Below, one piece after another: positions 39,189 through 48,069 of a stretch of DNA of 64,000 nt. The notes below the pieces were generated by a model that saw only the letters and a program-made list of their open reading frames with translations, was not told the origin of the DNA and ran no database searches. The translations under genes were made by a program, and so were the position numbers. Numbering within the stretch: the stretch's first letter is position 1; the number at the start of each line of letters is the position of its first letter. Source of the DNA: Neisseria flavescens (GTDB lineage Bacteria > Pseudomonadota > Gammaproteobacteria > Burkholderiales > Neisseriaceae); NCBI RefSeq assembly GCF_005221285.1, contig NZ_CP039886.1:2046001-2110000 (forward strand). The letters run 5' to 3'.

Positions 39189-41006
39189 GTACAGCAGCTT
39201 GTTTGGACTCCGAAACAATCCGCGCCCAAGGCATTTCCCGAACGTCAGGCATTAATGCCCGTTTGGGGCGGTGTTCCAATGCCGCGTCCCCAGTGGCAGA
39301 ACATTTGGAAGAAAAAGCTTCCCCATGCCACGGATGTGGACGCGCTTGCTTATCTGCATATTCCATTTTGCGCCAACCATTGCGTTTTTTGCGGCTTCTA
39401 CCGTAATGCGTGGAAGGACAGCCAAAGCAGCGTGTACACCGACAAAATTATCGAAGAAATGGCCGCTGAATCCGAAGTCCGTACAGGTAAGGGCAAAATC
39501 CGAGCTGTTTATTTCGGGGGCGGTACGCCGACCGCGTTGCTTACGGAAGACCTCGTCCGCCTGATTCGTGCCTGCTACCAATATTTGCCGCTTGCCGAAG
39601 ATTGCGAGTTCACCATCGAAGGGCGCATGAGCCATTTCGATTTGGAAAAAGCAAAGGCCTGCATCGAAGCAGGGGCCAACCGTATTTCCATCGGCGTGCA
39701 AACCTTCAATACCGCCATCCGCCGCCGTCTCGGCCGCAAACACAGCGGCGACGAGGCGTTTGAATATTTGGCAAAACTATGCGAACTCGATGCCGTGATT
39801 GTGGCCGATTTAATGTTCGGTCTGCCCAATCAAACCGATGACGTTTGGCAAAACGATATTGCCCGCGCCGCCGAGCTGCCGCTGTCCGGTTTGGATACGT
39901 ACGCGTTCAACCTTTATCCCATGCTGCCCATCAACCGCATGATTGAAAAAGGCGCATTTCCGACACCGCCGGGTTTCGACATTCAGGCAGACCAATATGC
40001 CTACACGGTTGAAACACTGCTGGAAAAAGGCTGGGAACAGGTCAGCAACAGTCACTTCGCCTATCCCGGCCGCGGCGAGCGCAACCGCTACAATACCCTG
40101 ATCAAATCCGATATTCCCTGTTTGGCGTTCGGCTCCGGCGCAGGCGGTAACTTCGGCGGTTTCAGCTATCAGGTGCAGGGCGATTTGGAGAGCTATCTCG
40201 CTACGCCGAAAGACGAGAAAAACATCGCGTTTATGAGCGGCCATAGTCCAAATAAAGCACTGCTCAGCAAAGTTCAGCACGATATTGAAACAGGCCGTCT
40301 GAATCCATTATTGTTTGACGGCAACAAAGCAGCGCAAAAGCTGATTGCCCAATGGCAGGAAATGCAGCTTTTTAAAGAACCCGATTCAGACGGCCTGATC
40401 CGTTTGAATACCAGCGGCCGTTATTGGTCGCCCACCCTTATCCGCAAACTCATGCTCACTCTTCCGACTCAAGAAAAGGATCAAACCATGCAAAAACTTT
40501 CAGCCGAACAACAAACCATGTTGCGTCAATCATTGGAAAAAAATCCCGGCCAAGTGCTGGAAATGCTGGCCGCGCAAAACCAATGCAGTTTTGAAGACGT
40601 TATCCGCTGTCTGCCGGAAGAGAATGTGCGCCAAACCGAAGGCAGCCGCATAGTCGAAATCCTCCAAGCCGTTTCCGCATGGGATGAATCCGTTACCTTC
40701 ATCGCCCACACCCCCGATGCCATCGTCGAAGTCAGCGGCAAACTGCCTAATGGTAAAGTCGGCCGCGGTTTCTATAACTTTGACCATCCTGAAACCGACG
40801 GTGGCGTACACGGCCACATCTACTATGAAAACTGCGCCACCATCTACCTTTTGGAACGCCCGTTCATGGGTAAAGCCACTTGCTCGCTCAACTTTATCAA
40901 CCGCAACGGCGGCGCTATGTTTAAAATTTTTGTCGGCCGTGATGAAGCAGGCGAGTTGAAACAACACCAAATCGAAGCCATGCGCAAATTGTTTGATGCC
41001 GCTTAA
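39186..41006 (+). CDS. Fusion of radical-SAM heme-degrading enzyme (HutW/ChuW-like) with heme carrier HutX
   Basis: A 606-residue protein joining two enzymes. Residues 1-434 form a radical-SAM domain with the CxxxCxxC cluster C62/C66/C69 (CANHCVFC), FGGGTPTAL and NRISIGVQTFN, as in HutW/ChuW, the anaerobilin synthase that opens heme without oxygen by methyl transfer. Residues 435-606 match the HutX/ChuX cytosolic heme-binding protein (ETDGGVHGHIYYENCATIYLLERPFMGKATCSLNFINRNGGAMFKIFVGRD). There is no stop between them. ATG 40488 at the junction has its own AAGAAAAGGA site, so free HutX may also be made. It follows hmuV by 275 AT-rich bases. Confidence 0.85.
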   Translation: MVQQLVWTPKQSAPKAFPERQALMPVWGGVPMPRPQWQNIWKKKLPHATDVDALAYLHIPFCANHCVFCGFYRNAWKDSQSSVYTDKIIEEMAAESEVRTGKGKIRAVYFGGGTPTALLTEDLVRLIRACYQYLPLAEDCEFTIEGRMSHFDLEKAKACIEAGANRISIGVQTFNTAIRRRLGRKHSGDEAFEYLAKLCELDAVIVADLMFGLPNQTDDVWQNDIARAAELPLSGLDTYAFNLYPMLPINRMIEKGAFPTPPGFDIQADQYAYTVETLLEKGWEQVSNSHFAYPGRGERNRYNTLIKSDIPCLAFGSGAGGNFGGFSYQVQGDLESYLATPKDEKNIAFMSGHSPNKALLSKVQHDIETGRLNPLLFDGNKAAQKLIAQWQEMQLFKEPDSDGLIRLNTSGRYWSPTLIRKLMLTLPTQEKDQTMQKLSAEQQTMLRQSLEKNPGQVLEMLAAQNQCSFEDVIRCLPEENVRQTEGSRIVEILQAVSAWDESVTFIAHTPDAIVEVSGKLPNGKVGRGFYNFDHPETDGGVHGHIYYENCATIYLLERPFMGKATCSLNFINRNGGAMFKIFVGRDEAGELKQHQIEAMRKLFDAA

Positions 41007-41098
41007 ACGGTTTCAGACGGCCTGATAATCCGTTCCTTGTTGCATAGAGGAGCGGATTCTCTAACAACAAACATCTACCATACAAAGGAACCCCAAAT

Positions 41099-41716
41099 AT
41101 GCAACTCATCTTCGGAGCCAACGGCCCATCCGGCCGCGCCTATATCCGCACATTGACTGACTCAGCAGATATCGTTGCCGTATTGAGAAGGCCGCCTGAA
41201 GACAGCTTTTTTGCCGAACACAATATTCAAACCGTCGTCGCCGATGCGCTTGATGCCGACGCGCTCGATAAAGCGTTGGCACAATATCGTCCCGATACCG
41301 TGATCAGTTTTGTCGGCGGTAAAAACAAAGAGGGTATCCGCAGCGATGCGCTGGGCAATATCAACATCATTGCCGCTACGAAAGCCGCCAATCCGCAAGC
41401 CCGCTTTGTACTGATTACCAGCATGGGTTGCGGTGAACAATGGGACATGATGAGCGAGCCGTTCAAACAGGCACTCGGCGAAGCCGTCCGTGCCAAAACA
41501 GAAGCCGAAATCTATCTCAAACAAAGTGGTTTGAATTGGACCATCTTGCGTCCATGCGGCCTTGCCGATGGCGAAGATAATGCCTATACCTTGACACAAA
41601 ATGCCCAAGAAATTCCGCAAAAATACATAACGCGCAACGGCTTGGCCGCCGCCGTTGCTGCCATTGTCGGCCAAGCGGACAGCAAGGGCGAAACGTATAG
41701 CGTTGGTGCGGCATAA
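41099..41716 (+). CDS. NAD(P)-binding reductase, ChuY/BLVRB-like
   Basis: A 205-residue single-domain Rossmann protein with an N-terminal dinucleotide loop (LIFGANGPSGRAYIR), a conserved ITSMGCG strand and LNWTILRPCGL, as in the NmrA-like/flavin reductase (biliverdin-IX-beta reductase) group. In enterobacterial heme loci the comparable gene is chuY, whose product reduces anaerobilin made by ChuW. Its position 92 bases after the HutW-HutX gene makes the same role likely here, but the substrate is inferred only from context. Confidence 0.7.
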   Translation: MQLIFGANGPSGRAYIRTLTDSADIVAVLRRPPEDSFFAEHNIQTVVADALDADALDKALAQYRPDTVISFVGGKNKEGIRSDALGNINIIAATKAANPQARFVLITSMGCGEQWDMMSEPFKQALGEAVRAKTEAEIYLKQSGLNWTILRPCGLADGEDNAYTLTQNAQEIPQKYITRNGLAAAVAAIVGQADSKGETYSVGAA

Positions 41717-41727
41717 ACGGATTGAGT

Positions 41728-41776
41728 AGGCCGTCTGAAACTGTTTTTTAATTGTTTCAGACGGTCTGATTTTTTT
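41728..41776 (+). terminator. DUS inverted-repeat terminator after the ChuY-like gene
   Basis: AGGCCGTCTGAAAC..GTTTCAGACGGTCT followed by GATTTTTTT closes the heme locus. Confidence 0.8.
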
Positions 41777-41871
41777 AACATACTGTTTTTATTATAAATA
41801 TTAGAAAAGAAATTAAAATAACCGGCACAAAAAAGACCGGAATATATCCGGTCTTTTTAATGGTTTCGCAC

Positions 41872-42915
41872 TTACGCTTGGTAACCTTTCGCTTCGGCAA
41901 GCAGGGCCAGCAATTCTTCAGTTGTATCCCAACCGATGCAGGCATCCGTAATACTTTGACCGTAAACTTCAGGCTTGTCTTGACGGCCTTCAACCAAGTG
42001 ACTTTCCACCATCACGCCCATGATGTTTTCTTCACCGGCTTTCAGCTGCGCCGCAACATCGCGCGCTACATCCATTTGTTTGCGGAAGTCTTTACGGCTG
42101 TTGGCATGGCTGCAGTCCACCATCAGTTTGCTGCTCACGCCGGCTTTTTGAAGCTGCGCAACCGCGTCTTTAACGTGTTCCGCGCTGTAATTAGGCTCTT
42201 TACCGCCACGCAAAATCGCATGGCAGTCAGGGTTGCCGCTGGTGTGGACAATCGCAGAATGACCGGCTTTGGTTACAGACAGGAAGTGGTGCGGATGATT
42301 GGCGGCGCCGATGGCGTCGATGGAGATTTTCAGATTGCCGTCCGTACCGTTTTTAAAACCGACAGGGCAGGAGAGGCCGCTGGCCAATTCGCGGTGTACC
42401 TGGCTTTCAGTCGTACGCGCACCAATCGCGCCCCAAGAAATCAGGTCTGCGTAGTATTGCGGCGTAATCATGTCCAAGAATTCAGTTGAAGCAGGCATGC
42501 CCATCTCGTTCAAAGTCAGCAACAACTGACGCGCTTGGCGCAGACCGTAGTTGATGTCAAACGTACCGTCCAAGTGCGGATCGTTAATCAGACCTTTCCA
42601 GCCAACGGTTGTACGCGGTTTTTCAAAATACACGCGCATTACAATCAGCAGCTCTTTCTCATATTTTTTGCGCAAGGGCAGCAATTTTTGCGCATATTCA
42701 ACCGCCGCCTTAGTATCGTGAATCGAGCATGGGCCGATGATGACCAGCAAACGGTTGTCGCGGCCGTGAACCAAATCCGAAATCTCATGACGTGTTTTAT
42801 AAACCAAATTGGCGACCTGAGGCGTAACAGGCAGCTCATACAAATGGGCGATTGGAGGGAGTAACTCTTTGACTTCTTTGATCTTAATATCGTCGGTAGG
42901 GTGGTGTTGGGACAT
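41872..42915 (-). CDS. aroG: 3-deoxy-7-phosphoheptulonate synthase (class I DAHP synthase)
   Basis: A 347-residue enzyme that condenses phosphoenolpyruvate and erythrose 4-phosphate, the entry to aromatic amino-acid synthesis. Class I motifs are present: IGPCSIHD near residue 57, YFEKPRTTVGWKGLINDPHLDG, WGAIGARTTESQ and VDCSHANSRKD, with C, K, H, E and D ligands in place. The N-terminal segment (IKEVKELLPPIAHLYELP) is the regulatory region of the AroF/G/H type; which aromatic amino acid inhibits it cannot be said from sequence alone. Confidence 0.92.
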   Translation of the reverse strand: MSQHHPTDDIKIKEVKELLPPIAHLYELPVTPQVANLVYKTRHEISDLVHGRDNRLLVIIGPCSIHDTKAAVEYAQKLLPLRKKYEKELLIVMRVYFEKPRTTVGWKGLINDPHLDGTFDINYGLRQARQLLLTLNEMGMPASTEFLDMITPQYYADLISWGAIGARTTESQVHRELASGLSCPVGFKNGTDGNLKISIDAIGAANHPHHFLSVTKAGHSAIVHTSGNPDCHAILRGGKEPNYSAEHVKDAVAQLQKAGVSSKLMVDCSHANSRKDFRKQMDVARDVAAQLKAGEENIMGVMVESHLVEGRQDKPEVYGQSITDACIGWDTTEELLALLAEAKGYQA

Positions 42916-43126
42916 GATGAACTCTCTTGTTTATTTTTGATACAGGTTACAGGTTTTAGCGGAATTAAACAAGGCTTAATTTTTTATTTTAGCAATTTTA
43001 TTCTAAAATTTCTTTATTTTAATTATTTTATGGAATTTAAAATTAGTTTATTTATATAAATTAGAATTTAATTCTATTAAAAGTTTCATTTATATAATAA
43101 AGGGCTTTGAGCTTTTATCAAAATAC

Positions 43127-43160
43127 AGGCCGTCTGAAAAGGTTTAGACGGCCTTTCTTT
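43127..43160 (-). terminator. DUS-like hairpin
   Basis: CAGGCCGTCTGAA..TTTAGACGGCCT is an imperfect inverted pair (one arm lacks a base) beyond the 3' end of the esterase remnant. Confidence 0.6.
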
Positions 43161-43207
43161 AATTAAAACGGGATACCAAATCTCATCTCAATCTATGTTG
43201 TGAACGC

Positions 43208-43519
43208 TTATTTTGCAGAGCTACTGACTTGTTTCATCCAGGCAAACAGTTCGTCCAAGTCATAATCGCCGCCGTGTCCGACATCCCAAGGCAGGGCGTA
43301 GTCGACGGTCTGGCCGTTGTTTTGCAGTTTGGCGGCTAAGACGGCGGAAACTGCCAGTGAGGTGTCGCGGTCGTTGGTACCGACACGGATGCGCCAGTTT
43401 TGCGGCAGGTTCACGCCCGGTTTGCCGATGTAGTTGAGCGGGTTCATGATTTTGATGGTTTTTTCATCTGCGATTTCGGCGTTGGCGGCGGTGTTGTGCT
43501 GAAGAGGTGAACAGATATG
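43208..43519 (-). pseudogene. C-terminal remnant of an alpha/beta-hydrolase (tannase-like esterase)
   Basis: About 104 codons remain, of which the last 79 begin at an ATG (MNPLNYIGKPG). The stretch WRIRVGTNDRDTSLA and the ending WDVGHGGDYDLDELFAWM, with the catalytic histidine of the hydrolase triad, resemble the tail of subtype-B tannase/feruloyl-esterase proteins. The reading frame continues upstream without a start into a DUS hairpin near 43530, where the similarity ends. The N-terminal three quarters, including the nucleophile serine, are missing. Confidence 0.5.
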
Positions 43520-43532
43520 ATAACCAATACCA

Positions 43533-43575
43533 AGGCCGTCTGAAACGCTAAGTCGGGTTTCAGACGGCCTGATTT
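43533..43575 (-). terminator. DUS inverted-repeat hairpin
   Basis: AAGGCCGTCTGAAACG..CGGGTTTCAGACGGCCT lies at the truncated edge of the esterase remnant and downstream of the Slam-type gene. Confidence 0.7.
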
Positions 43576-43752
43576 TTTTGTAACGTTATGTAGTGTTGTG
43601 CGTTACGTTGTAAAGTAATATTGGCTTAAATTTCATCTATTTGATAAATATAAATTTAATAAGACATTATGCCTTAAAAAATCTATTGATTCGGTATCTG
43701 TAAAAGTTTGAATCTGCCTTGTAAATCAGTATGCAGGACAGGCATTTTTACT

Positions 43753-45252
43753 TTATCCACAGATTGGTTCTACTTGGCAGAACGTTTTGCTCAATTCGAC
43801 AAACATTTTGGTTTTGCCATATTCGTAGAACTTGTCGTTGCTCCATGTTTTGTTGTGGGCAATGGTCAGGCGCGGGGTGATGCCTTTGAAATGGAGGGCG
43901 CGGTGCCATACGCTCAGGGAGGCGGAGGCTTCTTTGTCGCGGCGGTTTTGTTCGTTGCTGAAGAGGCTGGGGCCTTGGTAACGGCGTTGGGCGGCGCTGA
44001 GGCGTAGGACGGTAGAGAGGCCTTTGGGCCATTCTTGTCCCCATGTGGTGCGCAGGGCATAGCGGTTGAAGCTGTCGCTTTTGTCGTCGCGGTTGCGTTC
44101 GCGGTAGAGGTCGATACCGGCTACCCAGTATTGGCGCGCGTTGCGGTAGTACACGATGGAGTTGCTGAGTAGTTGGCTGGTATTGTTGGAATGCTCGCGG
44201 CGGCTGTTTTTCAGACGGCCTGCTTCAAATGCGCTGAGGGTTTGCAGCTTTGGTTGCCACCAATGGTTGTAGTGGAGGCGTGCGCCGTTGGTGTAGGTGT
44301 AGGGGTCGTTGCCGTAGAAGCGGCGTTCGTGGAACGGGGTTATGCCGATATCGCTGCGCTGGTCGGCATAGCCGATGCCTGCCGAGAAGCGTGTGGTGAG
44401 GTCGTTGTAGTTGGTGTGTTTGGGGTAGATTTTGCCGTAATGGTCTGCGCCTGCCGTGGCATAGAAGCCGTGTGGCAGCGACCATTTTTTTTCTGCGCCG
44501 ATTTGATAGTGGATGGCGGTGGCATCGATGGGTTCGGGGAATGTCCAGCCTCGGAAGCAGTCGTCGTTAGGATGGATAAGGCGCTCGGCGCGGCATTGTT
44601 CATCGCTCAGGTGGTTGCCCAGACGGCGTTGGCCGGGGGCTTGGTTGATGTTTTGTTCGCGTGTGATGTTCAAGCCGGCATTGAATTGCCATGAGTCGCG
44701 TTCGCGCAGGGTTTTGCGGTATGTTTCGATGCGTTCTTGCAAGGCAGGCGGGAGGGATTCGGTTTGCAGTTTGTCGAACTGGTCGGCTGCGGCTTCGTTT
44801 TGTTTGTCTTCAAACAAGGCGGTCGCAAGCTGCCAGCGGACGGCGGAGGCATCGGGCTGCTCGGCGATAAAGCGGCGGTAATGGCCGATGGCTTCGGCAG
44901 CTCTCCCTTCGGATTGGGCAAGCAAACCTTTGGCATAGCGTGCCATGGCGCGGTCGTGTTCAGGCCATTGTTCGTAAATGGGCAAAACGGCTTTGATGCC
45001 GGGGATATTATGGGCGACGACGGCGGAATACATGGCGCGTGCCAGTAATTCGGTATTGGCAAGCAGGGTGTCGGCATCGACGTTGATGATTTTTTCAGAC
45101 GGCCTGTTTGTCTGCTCGGCAGGGATGTTGTGCGTTTCGGGTTGTTGGGGTTCGGCAGTGTTGACTTGAAGCTCGGGTTTTACATCAGGCGGTACATCGG
45201 CGGCGTGAAGGGAAAGGGGAAGGATGGCGAGGAGGAGCAGACGTTTTTTCAT
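43753..45252 (-). CDS. Slam-type surface lipoprotein assembly modifier (TPR plus DUF560 barrel)
   Basis: A 499-residue outer-membrane protein. A signal peptide (LLLLAILPLSLHA) leads to a periplasmic TPR region (about 60-200, with GHYRRFIAEQPDASAVRWQLATALFEDKQ) and a beta-barrel ending FVELSKTF plus ten extra residues. This is the Slam architecture; Slams move lipoproteins such as TbpB, LbpB and fHbp to the cell surface in Neisseria. The start is set at 45252 (MKKRLLLL) because the 27 residues before it do not look like a leader. No candidate surface lipoprotein gene lies next to it. Confidence 0.82.
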   Translation of the reverse strand: MKKRLLLLAILPLSLHAADVPPDVKPELQVNTAEPQQPETHNIPAEQTNRPSEKIINVDADTLLANTELLARAMYSAVVAHNIPGIKAVLPIYEQWPEHDRAMARYAKGLLAQSEGRAAEAIGHYRRFIAEQPDASAVRWQLATALFEDKQNEAAADQFDKLQTESLPPALQERIETYRKTLRERDSWQFNAGLNITREQNINQAPGQRRLGNHLSDEQCRAERLIHPNDDCFRGWTFPEPIDATAIHYQIGAEKKWSLPHGFYATAGADHYGKIYPKHTNYNDLTTRFSAGIGYADQRSDIGITPFHERRFYGNDPYTYTNGARLHYNHWWQPKLQTLSAFEAGRLKNSRREHSNNTSQLLSNSIVYYRNARQYWVAGIDLYRERNRDDKSDSFNRYALRTTWGQEWPKGLSTVLRLSAAQRRYQGPSLFSNEQNRRDKEASASLSVWHRALHFKGITPRLTIAHNKTWSNDKFYEYGKTKMFVELSKTFCQVEPICG

Positions 45253-45371
45253 GGCAATGTTTGGGATGTTATCGGTATAAGTGGTCAGATTGTACAATGT
45301 TTTGAGTCGGAAATTTTGCAAACCGAGTGCCATTTTATCAGATAAAGACGGCCTTTGTTTGCGAGTCGGAT

Positions 45372-45743
45372 TTAGTTTTTGTCCAAGTCCAAATCGGCTT
45401 TGTATTCGATACGGCCTTGGCCTTTGTCTTCGATGGAAACGTCCAGCTCTTGTTTACCGCGTTTGAATTTCAGATCGGCATCGTCGCGTTTGATTTCAGA
45501 CTCGACCACATGGAAACCTTTGCTGCGCGCATGGGCGATCACTTTTTTGGCCAAGGAAGGAATGGAATTGCGTCGGGCGGAAAGTTCGGCTTCGTATTCA
45601 AATTCGCCGTCGTCTTGATGATCGGCTTTGATGGTGTGCGCACCATCCGGACGGTAGATTTCGGAAGGCAGTGGGGAGGCGAATGCCGTGGCGGAGAAAA
45701 GAGCCAAAATGCCGGTGGCCAGTAACGATTTTGCTTTGGTCAT
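45372..45743 (-). CDS. Small periplasmic protein of unknown function
   Basis: A 123-residue protein with a clear signal peptide (about 1-22, FSATAFA then SPLPSE) and a mature part with alternating charged strands (SEIKRDDADLKFKRGKQELDVSIEDKGQGRIEYK split over several strands). There is no lipobox, so it is not lipid-anchored. It lies 119 bases upstream of the Slam-type gene on the same strand. I do not recognise the family. Confidence 0.65.
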   Translation of the reverse strand: MTKAKSLLATGILALFSATAFASPLPSEIYRPDGAHTIKADHQDDGEFEYEAELSARRNSIPSLAKKVIAHARSKGFHVVESEIKRDDADLKFKRGKQELDVSIEDKGQGRIEYKADLDLDKN

Positions 45744-45915
45744 CGGTTTTCCTTTCTGAAAAGTGTTTTGAGAAAAACATCATCTTATCGGCATGCCTGA
45801 AGGGCGGCAAGCGGATAAACTTGATTTTACGTGCGGCTACATGATTTGTTTGGAGGATGTTGATTCTGTGCTTTGGGCTGGTGTTTGCTTGCAGAAAAAT
45901 GCTGCCGGATAAGAC

Positions 45916-46653
45916 TTAGCCGAGTCGGAACAATTCGCTGCCGTGCTCCTTCAGCCATTGTTCGGCTTGGTCGACATGCGGCGTGAGCGAGTGGGTCAGA
46001 GTCCAAAATGCAGGGCTGTGGTTGGGATGGCGTAGGTGGGCGAGTTCGTGCAGGCAGACGTAGTCGGCGACATATTCGGGTGCGCCGATGAGCCGCCAGT
46101 TGAGGCGGATGCCGGTGGTGTGGCGGCAAACGCCCCAGAAGGTTTTGGCGTTGGAAAGGGAAATGGCGCTCGGGGTCAGGCGGGTGGTTCGGATATGGCC
46201 TTCGAGGCGCGGCAGCAGATATTCGTGCGCACGCTCGTGCAGGAAGCGGCGTAAATGGGTGAGTTGGGCGGAGGTTTCTTTTTCGGGCAACAGGATTTCA
46301 GACGGCCTGATTTGGATGTGGTTTGCCGTGTGGACGGACAAGGCCGTCTGAACGCCTTGATACCAAATCCATTCGGGAAGCGCGTCGGTAGATGTTTGTC
46401 GGGCCGGTGTTTTGTTTAAGGTACGGCGCAGGATGGCTTCGTTGTCGTTCAGCCATTGAGTAAAGGTGCGCTGGGTAACAAACGGAGGGATGTTGATGCT
46501 GACGGTATCGGCGGAAACGGGGCGCAAGATGAGGTTTTTCTTGGCGCTGCGTTTGAGCTGGATATGAATGGTGAGGCCGTCTGAAAGGGTGTGGGTATGG
46601 AGGCGGAGCATGATATTGATGGAAATATTGGACGGCATGGAAAGGGCGGGCAT
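45916..46653 (-). CDS. YgjP-like zinc metallopeptidase (DUF45)
   Basis: A 245-residue protein whose C-terminal half holds the HExxH zinc motif in CLHELAHLRHPNHSPAFW, preceded by WGVCRHTTGIRLNWRL, as in YgjP/DUF45 proteins distantly related to the SprT and M48 groups. The N-terminal half is a beta-rich domain (LILRPVSADTVSINIP). No signal peptide, so probably cytoplasmic. Internal starts at MPSN or MLRL are possible. It lies 23 bases after plsC on the same strand. Confidence 0.8.
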   Translation of the reverse strand: MPALSMPSNISINIMLRLHTHTLSDGLTIHIQLKRSAKKNLILRPVSADTVSINIPPFVTQRTFTQWLNDNEAILRRTLNKTPARQTSTDALPEWIWYQGVQTALSVHTANHIQIRPSEILLPEKETSAQLTHLRRFLHERAHEYLLPRLEGHIRTTRLTPSAISLSNAKTFWGVCRHTTGIRLNWRLIGAPEYVADYVCLHELAHLRHPNHSPAFWTLTHSLTPHVDQAEQWLKEHGSELFRLG

Positions 46654-46676
46654 CGCGGCCCACCCGATGGAATGAT

Positions 46677-47408
46677 TTATTTGGTGTTGGGCGCGAACGG
46701 GCCTTGTCCGGTAATCAGGGGCTGTTGGCTTTCAATCCATTGCTCGCATTGGGCCATGAGTTCGGCTTCATTGCCGTTGTTGTGGGTAATGGGTTTGCCG
46801 ATGATGACGCTGACCGTGCCGGGGTATTTGAGGAAGGAATTTCGCGGCCAAAACTCGCCGCTGTTGAGCGCGACGGGGACGATGTCCATCTCGAACATTT
46901 TTGCCATGCGCGCGCCGCCGAGCTTGTAGCGGCCTTTTTCACCGGGTGGCAGGCGTGTGCCTTCGGGGAAAATGGTAATCCAATAGCCTTCGTTTTTACG
47001 CGCAAGGCCTTGTTCTAAGAGTTGTTTGTTGGCTTCGCCGCGGTTGTTGCGGTCGATGCCGATGGTTTTGACCAGCTTCAAGCCCCAGCCGAAGAAAGGG
47101 ATTTTGAACAATTCGCGTTTGGCAACATAGACTTGCGGCGGAAAAATTTCTTGCAGGGCGAGGGTTTCCCAGCCGCTTTGGTGTTTGGCGCAAATGATGG
47201 CAGGGTGGTCGGGAATGTTTTCCGCACCGCTTAAGGTGTAGTTCAAACCGATGATGTGCTTGAGCGACCAGTTGAGGATGCGCACCCAAATTTGCGCCAT
47301 TTTGTGTGCTCCGCCTTGGAAGGGCAGGGCAAGCAGCATAAAGGGGAACAGCAAAATAATGCTGGAGGAAAGGATGAACCAGTAAATCAGGTTGCGGATA
47401 ATCAGCAT
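46677..47408 (-). CDS. plsC: 1-acyl-sn-glycerol-3-phosphate acyltransferase
   Basis: PlsC transfers the second acyl chain to lysophosphatidate to give phosphatidate at the inner membrane. It has 243 residues with an N-terminal membrane segment, motif I CAKHQSGWETLA (the Hx4E form common in beta-proteobacteria in place of Hx4D), motif III FPEGTRLPPGEKG and VPVALNSGEFW. Meningococcus has several such enzymes (NlaA and others); which one this equals is not certain. Confidence 0.9.
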   Translation of the reverse strand: MLIIRNLIYWFILSSSIILLFPFMLLALPFQGGAHKMAQIWVRILNWSLKHIIGLNYTLSGAENIPDHPAIICAKHQSGWETLALQEIFPPQVYVAKRELFKIPFFGWGLKLVKTIGIDRNNRGEANKQLLEQGLARKNEGYWITIFPEGTRLPPGEKGRYKLGGARMAKMFEMDIVPVALNSGEFWPRNSFLKYPGTVSVIIGKPITHNNGNEAELMAQCEQWIESQQPLITGQGPFAPNTK

Positions 47409-47431
47409 ATCGGGGAAAAGTCTGTCGTTTG

Positions 47432-47474
47432 AAGGCCGTCTGAACGCCGTTGTCGGCAGTTTTCAGACGGCCTT
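47432..47474 (-). terminator. DUS hairpin between gmhB and plsC
   Basis: AAGGCCGTCTGAACGCCG..TTTTCAGACGGCCTT, on the minus-strand path out of gmhB. Confidence 0.7.
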
Positions 47475-47479
47475 GTTGT

Positions 47480-48058
47480 TTATAGGATGGCTTGCGCGGC
47501 TTCTTCGATTTGTGTGTTTTCACGCATGATGTATTGCGAGAAAGCCAGCAGGTTGTCGAAGACTTGGGTGTGTTCGGGCAGGTCTTGCTCGTGTTTGGCC
47601 AGCGTTTTTTTGCCTTTGCCGGTCAGGACGAGCGCGGATTTGCCGCCTGCGGCATCAATGGCTTGCAGGTCGCGCAGGCTGTCGCCGACCAGCCAGGTTT
47701 CGGCGGCATTGGCCTTGAAGCGTTCAATAATGTCGATAATCATGCCGGGCTTGGGTTTGCGGCATTCGCAGTTGTCGACGGCGGTGTGTGGGCAAAACCA
47801 AATGCCGTCGATGGTGCCGCCTGCTTGAACGGCAAGGCGGTGCATTTTCGCGTGCATTTCGGTCAGGTCTTGCACGGTAAAGTATTTGCGGCCGATACCG
47901 GATTGGTTGGTGGCTACGGCGATGGTGTAGCCTGCCTGCGTTAAAAAGGCGATGGCATCCATGCTGCCTTCGATGGGAATCCATTCGTCAACTGATTTGA
48001 CGAAATCGTCGCGGTCTTGGTTGATGACGCCGTCGCGGTCAAGGATGATGAGTTTCAT
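47480..48058 (-). CDS. gmhB: D-glycero-beta-D-manno-heptose-1,7-bisphosphate 7-phosphatase
   Basis: GmhB removes the C7 phosphate during ADP-heptose synthesis for the LOS inner core. It is a 192-residue HAD phosphatase with the nucleophile motif LDRDGVIN, motif II VATNQSGIGR, and the zinc-binding loop with CPH..NCECRKPKPG, then VGDSLRDLQA. The start MKLIILDRDG (48058) is chosen; the frame extends 14 codons upstream. The next step of the pathway is encoded by rfaE2 at 52728. Confidence 0.92.
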   Translation of the reverse strand: MKLIILDRDGVINQDRDDFVKSVDEWIPIEGSMDAIAFLTQAGYTIAVATNQSGIGRKYFTVQDLTEMHAKMHRLAVQAGGTIDGIWFCPHTAVDNCECRKPKPGMIIDIIERFKANAAETWLVGDSLRDLQAIDAAGGKSALVLTGKGKKTLAKHEQDLPEHTQVFDNLLAFSQYIMRENTQIEEAAQAIL

Positions 48059-48069
48059 GGTGTGGACTC

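Noticed and set aside
46677..47408. PlsC with Hx4E instead of Hx4D as an inactive enzyme
   Set aside because: The KHQSxWE form is, to my knowledge, usual in beta-proteobacterial PlsC.
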